A stretch of DNA of 64,000 nucleotides from contig JAJFPB010000001.1 in assembly GCA_020881915.1 (NCBI GenBank), forward strand, positions 5,332,001 through 5,396,000, in the 5' to 3' direction. The notes beneath the pieces were generated by a model that ran no database searches, was not told where the DNA came from, and worked only from the letters and a program-made list of their open reading frames with translations. Of the stretch, positions 56,403 to 64,000 are shown one piece after another (the stretch's first letter is position 1; every line of letters starts with the position of its first letter). This DNA is from Paramyrothecium sp. XJ0827 (Eukaryota > Ascomycota > Sordariomycetes > Hypocreales > Stachybotryaceae). Position numbers and translations under genes: made by a program.

Positions 56403-56520
56403 CTTAGGTAGGTAGGTAAGGTGGTAGGCAGGTATTCATCATAAGGTAAGGAAAGGTCAGGTCAGGTACCTTACCTTCGGTCCCTACCTGACGGGACCTG
56501 AAGGTACCCCTACCTTATCC
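56403..56520. repeat. Cluster of AGGTA/TACCT words with palindromes
   Basis: CTTAGGTAGGTAGGTAAGG, GGTCAGGTCAGGTACC and CCTACCTGACGGGACC, repeated in both orientations within 118 bases. Confidence 0.75.
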
Positions 56521-56792
56521 TCTGAACCCCCACATGGAGGCGTCGATTGACCAACCAAATCTTTTCCTGCCGCTTTCCATCCGCCGAGTGGCTCGTAGTT
56601 GCATCAATGATCCTTTGCCCTTTCCTTCTCCTTATAGGCGGAACGACGAACCACCAAACGAACGGTCCGGGGAGCATTTTGGAGACCCGATATCGTCCAA
56701 ACAAAGACACAATTTGGCTGTGCGGATTCGACTGCTAGACTGCCTTGCTCGAGATATCAGACGGCAACGCCCAAGAACACATACACTTAGTA

Positions 56793-56817
56793 TACACACA
56801 CACACACACACACACAC
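56793..56817. repeat. (CA)n microsatellite
   Basis: About 12 CA dinucleotides. Confidence 0.9.
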
Positions 56818-57109
56818 CAGACGCACACCACACTGGCACACAATCAAGACTCTCGCACACCTACACCACCTGATAGGTGACCATTGGGCCAGCCTGCATG
56901 CGCTTCTCGGTCCCGCTATTCGAGCCACGACATCTTTGGGCGTTGCACCGTCTCTCCTCATTCGACCGAGTCGCCTCTCTCCACATCCGCTCTTTTCCAG
57001 TTTCCGGATTCCCCACGCCCCCGATCTTCCTCCGTACCTCAAATCTCTCCCTCTCCCACCACCTACCTTACCTTACCTCCCACTCTCAGCCCAGCAAACC
57101 GCATTGCTT

Positions 57110-57189
57110 GCTGCTGCTGCTGCTGCTGCTGCCACTGCCACTGCCACTATCACTGTCACCAGACACTGCTTGCAGCAAGCAAGCAAGCA
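57110..57189. repeat. (CTG)n, (CCACTG)n and (GCAA)n microsatellites
   Basis: Seven or so CTG units, then three CCACTG-type units, then GCAAGCAAGCAAGCAAG after a short spacer. Confidence 0.85.
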
Positions 57190-57409
57190 AGTTCTGCTAC
57201 GCTACACCACGCTACATAGCACACACTACACTACCTCTCACACGCTCACACGCTCTCCCTCACTCTCTCTCTCGCGTGCAACGAGAGCCCGATCTGAGAC
57301 CGACTTTGCCATTGCCGGGGCGGGCTCCTCTCCCTCCCCGACCTTTACCGCCTGGCCGCCGCCGCCGCCTGTGAGCGTCGACGCATCTGCTGCTTGCTAC
57401 CTTACCGCA

Positions 57410-57468
57410 CCCGTACCGTGCCGTACCATATCGTACCGTACCGTACCGTACCTGACCTGACCTAACCT
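57410..57468. repeat. (CCGTA)n / (CCTGA)n repeat
   Basis: Tandem five-base units CCGTA (TACCGTACCGTACCGTACC) that shade into CCTGACCTGACC. Confidence 0.85.
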
Positions 57469-57906
57469 CCTCGCGCTATCCGCTTACTGCCACTCGTTTC
57501 CTCTTAACCAGGTCAGTTGCTGCTTGTTTTCATTCTCCCCTCCATCTTGTTACCCTCCCTCTCCTGTCCTTTGCCCTCACTTCCCTTTCCTACTCATTGA
57601 TTCAACCTCAACCTCCTCCTTCTCCTCCCCCTCCTCCTCCTTCTCCTCCTCCCTCTCTTCTCCGGTCGCTGGCTCAGCATTGGTGCTTCGGGGTCCTCGC
57701 CTCCCTCTCCATGAAAGACCCGGACCGGATGTCCTGGGGAACGAGGCCCTGTGCCCTTGTTGTCCCTGTCCGTCTCGCGACCTGATACACTCTGTACATT
57801 ACCACATCCTCGGGCACGGCCTTGGGTTCCCCACAGAAATCACTTTGCCTTACATCGTCCCTCGTCCTCACCTCACTATCACCATAACCGAATAAAGCCC
57901 GCTAAA

Positions 57907-58727
57907 ATGTACGGTAGAGATTCCAAGTCTCGCAAGTCCGTCATCAGGATGGATCCTGATTGCGCAATATGTCATGCACCAGCAACAATGGCCTGCGAGT
58001 GCGAGGCCAAAGGCCTGGAGTTCGCAATCAAGCAGGCTGAAGACCGTATGATGAAGTCAATATATAGTGATATTCGGTTCGTTACATCATCACCAATTCC
58101 CCAAAGCCCGTTCCTTATACTGACTCTACTGTCCGACTGTCCAGCAAGTGGGTAAGAGCCCATGCTCAAGACTACATCCTGGAGTACTTCCGCTTGCTAG
58201 CAGAGCGCAGGAAGGCGGCTCACACTGCTCACATGGAGCATATACATCAACATGCAAACTACTACTACAACGCAGCGCCCCATCCCAATCAGATTGCCGA
58301 TGCTCAGGCGGCTCTCAAGCGCGGCATCGACGAGGACTGGCAGGCCAGCGTGCAACGCTATCCCGAGGTCCTCGAGTATTTCTTCGGCCTTGTCGAGCTC
58401 ACGCTTCCGGCGGATGATGAGCCGGCTGTGAAAGAGCCTCCACTGGGCAATGTTACCGGTGTTCGCAAAGCCAATCGTCGTTCAGTGGTGGCTCCTCATC
58501 CGCCACCCATGCCGGCCGCTACGGCTTCTCTTGCACCTCTCGCGCCCCCTACAGCCTTTCACCCGAGGGGGGATCTCCGGCCACGGACACCGCCAGCACT
58601 GGCATCGATGAATCGACGAACACCGGGTCCTCAAGACAGGAGATCAGGCATCTTTGGACGTCCTGTCATGGGTCACGCGCCCCCATCGGCGGCACCCTAC
58701 TACGCGCCTTATATCAACCACGAGTGA
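57907..58727 (+). CDS. Conserved fungal protein with N-terminal Cys cluster, function unknown, 250 aa
   Basis: Two exons: 57907-58076 and 58145-58727; intron 58077-58144 (GTTCGT...CCAG). The splice restores SDIRKWVRAHAQDYILEY. Residues about 19-33 hold DCAICHAPATMACEC, a C-x2-C-x6-C-x-C arrangement with a His, which may bind zinc. Residues 37-135 are strongly helical (EAKGLEFAIKQAEDRMMK, then YFRLLAERRKAAHTAHMEHI, then KRGIDEDWQASVQRYPEVLE) and look like the conserved core. From about 150 the protein is disordered, Pro-rich, with Arg-Arg-Ser and RRTPGP motifs. No signal peptide or membrane helix. I recognise it as the kind of single-copy protein common in filamentous ascomycetes but know no function. 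A long repeat-rich 5' region precedes it. Confidence 0.82.
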
Positions 58728-60009
58728 TGGGACTGTTGGGAAACACCCTTCACAAATACCGTGGCATCGGTACCGAGAGTACTGGTATAATACGACAAAG
58801 ACGAATTTGACGATTTACATGACACATTACGAAATGAAGCATAAAAAATGCATAGGCGCGGCATTGCGATGGTTTCATGGCTGAGCAACTGTGGCGCAAG
58901 TCTTCACGAGAGGAATCTTTATTTGGATCTCTGCTCAGCATATTCGCCGTACATTTTCTTGTCCTTCCTTTTTATTTTTGAATATGTTTGCAATTTTTGA
59001 AGAAAGGAGTATTCGGGTGTCTCTTTTTACGGGGCGATTGCGGAGTTCCTGGAGTTACGATGTGTACTGGCACGAAATGTACCGAACAATTCGCTGAGAG
59101 ACATGCATACATACTTTGTTTCGGCGATGCTACGTGTTCGGCTGCGGAGTGTATAATGCAATATCGAAATTTGGTAATTGGCCCGAGTCACGGCAATGTC
59201 ATAGTTAGCAGACAAAGAGAAGCTCAGCCAATACTCGATAAAGCGGCATCTTAGGCCCAGATTCATTTTACTCCAACACTCCCATCGTGACCTCGATTTT
59301 TTGGCCGATTCAGTGGTGGGTGGATCGACTGGCGAAGAGCCTCAATATTATGTAGGACCGTGGAGACAGCTGTAAGCACACATGCCTAATGAATGCCCAA
59401 TTTGGCTCTGGGAATGCTTGAGTCGGTTTAACCCGGCACACATACCCTAGCCAAGGGCAGAGGACATAAAAAAAAGGTTAGAAAATGGCATCCGCTTGCT
59501 TGCCGGGGTACAAAAGAGCAATTACGACATCATCACCAAGGACGGGGGACATATAATTCAGATCTTTTTCTTTTTGTTTCGTTGCCTCTACAACCGTCTT
59601 ATATATCTCGTCACATCCCCCAAGGCCAAACAGATTGCCTGATGAAGCGCTCAATGATTGGGCAAGCGGTGAGAAAGAAGACACAAGAAAGAGACCCAGA
59701 AGCGGTGCGGAGAGGGGGGGGGAAAGGAAGCACCTTCGCCAAGATATGTGTATATAGGAAAAGGGATGTTCTCCAGCCGGTTTTTTTATTTGTAGAGGGT
59801 GACATGAAAGGATGATGTGCAGCACGCCGCTTGCCGTAGACGGAGGGGTAAAGGGGGGGGGGAGTTTTTTGATCGTAGGGTGTGGGAGATTTAAGAGAAT
59901 GATGACCTTGCGTGAGAGCGGAGTGACAAGGGCAGAGGCGGGCGTACTTCTTGGGGAAACCTCCGGTGTTGGAGTTGGCCCCAAGCGATCAACAACAAAG
60001 TTGAGTGCT
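58728..60009. other. Convergent 3' intergenic region
   Basis: 1.3 kb between stop codons of the 57907 gene and BFR1. Open frames (for example 59478-60155 minus) partly reflect the BFR1 3' exon and UTR. G-run at 59859-59866. No gene seen. Confidence 0.55.
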
Positions 60010-61663
60010 TTATGACTCCTCCTTGTCGGCGACGGTGGCGTCCTTGAGGTCAGAAGTGATCTCCTCGACGCCGTCGCCGTTAACGCCGTCGGCCTCGGCC
60101 TTCTCGAGCTCCTCGATCTTCTTCTTGGCCTTCTCAATGTTCTGCAGGCGGACAAGAGTTAGCAAGGGTCTGTACTCGTGAAGTGCATGGTCAGTCGTAA
60201 AGAAGAATAGGGTAGACTTACGCGCTGCGTCTGGGCGGCCTGGTCGGACTTCCAGTTGTCCAGCTTGGCCTTGACCTTCTCGATGACGCCGGCAACGTCG
60301 GCGCTGCTCATGGGGGGATCGACACCCAGGAAGCCGCAGTCCTCAACGACGGAAGGAGGGCAGTTGAAGAACTTGGCGCTGGCGTTGGCGGCGCCGCCCT
60401 TCTTGCCCTTCTTGCCCTTCTTAGCGGCCGGCAGGTACTCGTCCTCGCGGTCCTCCTTGCGCAGAAGCTTGGTTCCCTTGAGGCCAGACTCGTCAACGGT
60501 GCGCTGAGCCTGGGCGCTGAGGCCAGAGTCGGCCATCAGGGGGCCCTTCTCGGTCTTGTGCTCGGGGTCCAGGAACTGCAGCAGGCTGTTGGCGCGGCGG
60601 ATCTCCTCGAGGTAGGCCGGGTCGCTGGCCTCGGCGAGCACACGCTCGGCATCGGCCTTCTTGCGCTCCTGGACGATGCGCTCGTACTCGGCCTTCTTCC
60701 TCTCGCGCTGCTTGTCGCGGGCCTCACGCTCGTAGGCCTGGAAAGCCTTCTTCTGGCCGTAGTAGTCGTCCTTGAGCTTGCGGATGGCAGTGAACTTCTC
60801 CTGCTGCTCGGCCTGCAGCTTGGTGCGCTCGTCGCGGAGCTGCGAGATGCCCTTGTAGGCCTCGTCCTGCTCGGCCTTGATGGCGTCGAGCTCGGCCTGG
60901 ATCTTGTTGTACTTGTCCGAGAGGGCCTTCTGCTCGGGGTCCTCCATGCTGTCCTTGATCTCCTTGATCTTGGCGCGGAGCTCGTCGATCTGCTTCTGGG
61001 CGTCGTCGAACTGGCCAAAGTTCTTGCGCAGCTTGCGGAGGCTGGAGATGTCGGCAAGGGCCTTCTTCTCGTCAACGAGCTTCATGGTGCCCGAGTTGAC
61101 CTGCTTGTCCAGGGTCTCGATCTGGCGGTCGATGTCCTCGGCGCTCTTGAAGGGAACCTTGGCCTTGGCGTTCTTCTGCTCGGCAATGCGGCTGCGGACC
61201 TGCTCGTCCAGACGCTTGATCTGGTCGAGCTTGCTGGTGCGAGCGTTCTTGCCTCCGGCCTGCTTCTGTCGGATCTCGTTGGCCTGAGCGATGAGCTCCT
61301 GGCGGCGCTGCTGGGTAGGGCTGGGCTGGTCCTTGTTCTTGCTCGGCATGGCAATCTCAATCTTGGCCTTGACAGCGCTCTGGATTCGTGGTGACGATGT
61401 TAGCATGCCCTTGCATTCTGGAACAGACAACAATGGAAACAGGCCTTATGGCCGTGTTGCCGGGTTTCGACGGCAGCAGGACGCAACAGGCCAATGCAGA
61501 ACCGGGGCAAAGATTGGAGCCTCACCAGCTTATCCATGGACGCCTTGTGCTCCTTCTCAGCCTTGGCAAGCTGCTCCTTGAAGGCATTCTCATCCGGCCG
61601 GGTAGGGCGCGTAGTCGAGGTGGTCTCGGCCGCAGGAGCGGCGACGGGTGCAGTCTCGGCCAT
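60010..61663 (-). CDS. BFR1: BFR1-like mRNP/nuclear segregation protein, 475 aa
   Basis: Three exons: 61526-61663, 60222-61379 and 60010-60141; introns 61380-61525 and 60142-60221. Yeast Bfr1 binds mRNAs and polysomes at the ER, and affects secretion, P-body formation and ploidy. Exon 1 (Ala/Thr-rich, then ENAFKEQLAKAEKEHKASMD) joins as DKLSAVKAKIEIAMPSKNKD. The body is an almost continuous coiled coil to about residue 310, with the family motif VPFKSAEDIDRQIETLDKQV and LRKNFGQFDDAQKQIDELRA. A Lys/Gly patch (KKGKKGKKGG) is followed by KFFNCPPSVVEDCGFLGVDP, conserved near the C-terminus, then VIEKVKAKLDNWKSDQAAQT. The last exon is an acidic helix. Length matches yeast (470 aa). Strong codon bias towards C-ending codons suggests high expression. 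Divergent from RPB5. Confidence 0.93.
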
Positions 61664-62352
61664 TGTGCTGGTTCGGTTGGATATGATTGGGAGGAAGTTG
61701 GTGAGCGGGCAAAAGAGAGGGAGGCCGGGGTGAGCCTTTCCAAGAGATGTCCTCGCAGCGGTTGGGCCGGTACAAACGTAAAGGATGAACGAGGGTTTCC
61801 GAGGTGGGAAGAAAGGGTAAAGGGAGACGACACGGTGGTCGGGAAACTAAGGTAATGGGAGGGTCCCTAATTGGTGGTGGTGGTTCAGAAAAAAATTGGC
61901 CCATTTGATCGAAATTCCCCTCCGACGGGCTCTTGGCTGGGGTCTCGACCCCACGAGCGCCGTTATGGTGCCTGGAAGCCTAAAAAATTCCCCTGAAAGA
62001 CAGACCTAGGCCTTTGTAGGTTGTAGAACTGGTGCGCGGTTCTCATTAGCACAGTCTAGCGCATTGCTCGGCCGGACCATGCCCACCAGAGCACCTCTAT
62101 ACAGTGCAAAACAGTGCTGTCGCACACGGACCCAATGCTCATTTTTTCTTCCCTCTTGAGCGCGCGTCACATGACCAGTCTTTCTGTTCAACGACCGTAC
62201 AATGCCTGCAAGGCTGAGCTAGACATTTTTTTGTTCGCGAAGCCTGGTCGTCAGTCGAACCGTCCCGCCATTCCAACCATTCTCAGACGCCACAAGCTCT
62301 CTCATTCATATCCTCGCAGTCTGCCTCTCAAAGAAAAGAACGAGATCTCAAC
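61664..62352. promoter_or_regulatory. Divergent promoter region BFR1 / RPB5
   Basis: 689 bases between two divergent start codons. No gene. Contains GGTGGTGGTGG near 61872-61884. Confidence 0.5.
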
Positions 62353-63209
62353 ATGGATGACGGTGTGGCCAACGACCGGAAGAGCAAGGAGGTGGTGAGG
62401 CTCTGGCGAGCCTGGAGGACGGTGCACGAGATGGTCGCCGATCGAGTACGTTGCTGCCTCTCCGGCTATCTACAGCATAAGACTGCTGCCCACGGCTGAA
62501 GTGATCACCTGCTGACCGTATCTATAGGAGTACGAGCTTGGCGAGGACGAGGTCAACATCTCCCTGGAGCGCTTCCAGGACGAGTACTGCAACCCCGACG
62601 GCTCCATCAAGTGAGATATCCTTTACCATCCATCCCTCCATCAGGGACGTGCATGTGCTGTTGATTGCTAATCAGCCCAATAGCCGCGCAAAGCTTCAAT
62701 TCTCCGCGCGCCCCAGCGAGAGCATGCTGCGCAAGTACACGCCCCCGGCCACCGAGTCCAACCCCGACCCGGTGCCCGACTGCGGCCCCGTCTGGGTCGA
62801 GTTCCTGTCGGACAAGGCCTTCGGCATCGCCCAGATCAAGGCCTTCACCGACTACATCACCAAGAACAACTACAAGGCCGGCATCGTCGTCATCAACGTC
62901 GCCCTCTCCGCCGCCGCCCGCAAGGCCGTCTCCCACGTCGAGTCGGTCGCGCGCATCGAGTGCTTCCTCGAGGACGACCTCCTCGTCAACATCACCCGCC
63001 ACGAGCTCGTGCCCCGCCACGTGCTGCTCTCCCGCGACGAGAAGATCGCCCTGCTGAAGCGCTACCGCCTCAAGGAGACGCAGCTGCCGCGCATCCTGCA
63101 GAAGGACCCCGTGGCCCGGTACCTGGGCCTGAGGAGGGGGGAGGTTGTCAAGATCATCCGCGTCAGCGAGACGGCAGGTCGCTATGCCAGTTACCGTTTG
63201 TGCGTCTAG
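62353..63209 (+). CDS. RPB5: RNA polymerases I, II and III subunit RPABC1 (Rpb5), 233 aa
   Basis: Three exons: 62353-62445, 62528-62610 and 62684-63209; introns 62446-62527 and 62611-62683. Shared subunit of all three nuclear RNA polymerases, contacting downstream DNA at the jaw. The N-terminal jaw domain begins SKEVVRLWRAWRTVHEMVAD and continues EYELGEDEVNISLERFQDEY, with an Arg-Ala-Lys-Leu-Gln-Phe strand across the exon 2/3 joint. The C-terminal assembly domain is highly conserved: RHELVPRHVLLSRDEKIALL, LKETQLPRILQKDPVARYLG and RRGEVVKIIRVSETAGRYAS. Slightly longer than yeast (215 aa) through the N-terminus and a loop near 85-100. Codons are strongly GC3-biased, as in highly expressed genes. 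Confidence 0.96.
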
Positions 63210-64000
63210 AGGGTCGACGAGAGCGAAGGGCGGGAAAAAAAGTTTGCGCTATCTGGGGCCTCTTTTTTGGAATACCATGGACAGACGGAGCACGACCTTG
63301 GGGCCTGGCGCCGTCGCCATGCTCGAAAGGCCGATTGGCCGTCGTTTGAGCATTTACAGCTGGCGTTTTGGGGGTTCGGGTAGGACCGTGTGAGATGACT
63401 TATGTAGCTATGTAAAAAGGAATATTGGACCATAATCCCATGCTACCGACATTTACAGCGTGCCAGCATCACATGAACATGTGTGACGTATACTATGGAA
63501 GACAATACAGCATCGTTCTTTTCAGACTCGAAATTTCGAGTGTCCATTACTACAAATCGTATCATTACTTCTCTAGCTCTGGTCATCTGCCGATCCCATG
63601 CCGCAGAAATCCAGTGCTTAGCATCCATATTCAAACGTGGCTCTGAGCGCCGGGGTATATGTGTCAAAAAATCGCACAACTGCTGCATCCTCCCAAAAGG
63701 TTCAATCCATAAAAGTCGTGATAAGACGGAGGCCGACTGAACGATGTCCGCGAGCGGGAGCACCGAACCGTCGACCCGGTCGAAATCGAAGAAACTCCGT
63801 GCTCCTCGTTTGAAAATGATTTTGTGCCAACAACAAGTGCTTTGCAGCCAACTCCCAACGCTCCTCCGTCTCTGAGTGCCGCCAGAAGAAAAGAAGAAAA
63901 AAAAGCCCCGTGTCAACGCCTGACCGGACATCTAAGTGTCTACATAGAAATATGATAATAAAATGGGATGAGGGTATTGCCAAAAGTCAAACCGCTGTCG
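63210..64000. other. 3' region of RPB5 to the window end
   Basis: 790 bases. The left part is RPB5 3'UTR. A 162-codon minus-strand frame (63443-63931, ATG at 63931) has a Phe-run and no recognisable motif. No gene is called. Confidence 0.5.

Larger units (their letters stand above)
55586..57906. other. Divergent intergenic region, low-complexity rich
   Basis: 2.3 kb between MTG2 and the gene at 57907. Dense AGGTA/TACCT words at 55791-55860 and 56403-56520, then (CA)n, (CTG)n, GCAA and GTACC repeats and long CT tracts to about 57700. A 308-codon frame (56534-57460) runs through the repeats but is not protein-like. The right part is probably promoter and long 5'UTR of the 57907 gene, with a possible UTR donor at 57512. 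Confidence 0.55.

Noticed and set aside
60558..61394. 278-codon plus-strand frame rich in Leu and Val
   Set aside because: Antisense of the strongly codon-biased BFR1 coiled coil; the Leu/Val periodicity mirrors GAG/GCC codons, not a membrane protein.
63443..63931. 162-codon minus-strand frame near the window end
   Set aside because: Begins with ATG but has a Phe run from an A-rich tract and no recognisable domain; conservation cannot be judged at the window edge.
1..64000. CRISPR, integrated virus, LTR/DNA transposon, rRNA or telomere repeats
   Set aside because: Looked for direct-repeat arrays, reverse transcriptase or transposase motifs, long terminal repeats and TTAGGG arrays; none seen.

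Overview
The window is chromosomal DNA of a filamentous ascomycete. The evidence is short GT-AG introns (about 49-170 nt), very small 5' exons, and CT-rich promoter tracts. The gene set is also typical: an AreB-type GATA factor, SVF1, DUF676 lipase, Vip1 and fungal-only conserved proteins. Intergenic DNA is littered with short AGGTA/TACCT words, which I associate with Sordariomycetes, probably Hypocreales. The order is inferred from gene style; species cannot be fixed from sequence alone.

Layout. 0-18.3 kb is gene-rich: an intronless DUF676/ROG1-like lipase (161-3439, +); an intron-containing tRNA-Ala(AGC) (3677-3762, -); a mitochondrial K+/H+ exchange-related membrane protein (5786-6705, +); a small protein of unknown function (6984-7646, -); SVF1 (9677-11128, -); an AreB-type GATA factor (12696-14586, +); a divergent histone H4 variant (15581-16297, +); and a membrane-anchored GNAT acetyltransferase (16734-18258, -). 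18.3-22.3 kb has no recognisable gene but holds two G-quadruplex-prone tracts. An MFS transporter (22303-24276, -) and a MOSC-domain protein (25424-26601, +) form a divergent pair. 26.6-38.6 kb is a 12-kb gene-poor stretch. Its only credible gene is a 51-residue Cys-rich protein (29691-29846, -) with a TATA box and a 5'UTR intron. One orphan promoter-plus-first-exon (about 33.25-33.63 kb) is also there.

38.6-64 kb is a housekeeping block: VIP1 inositol-pyrophosphate synthase (-), UTP21 of the SSU processome (+), TRM4/NCL1 tRNA m5C methyltransferase (+), the Obg-type mitochondrial ribosome GTPase MTG2 (-), an uncharacterised fungal Cys-cluster protein (+), BFR1 (-) and RNA polymerase subunit RPB5 (+). 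Several of these serve ribosome and RNA biogenesis or translation. They keep separate promoters on both strands, so there is no operon-like or secondary-metabolite cluster. I see no transposase, phage, CRISPR, rRNA or intact mobile element. The nearest thing to a mobile element is a 93-bp imperfect palindrome at 45841-45933.

The most interesting items are the H4 variant (K16 region deleted, C-terminal tail added), an in-frame alternative start inside the areB intron, the small Cys-rich gene with a well-formed promoter, and the palindrome whose arms differ almost only by transitions. All exon borders were assigned by eye from splice consensus, reading phase and family similarity.
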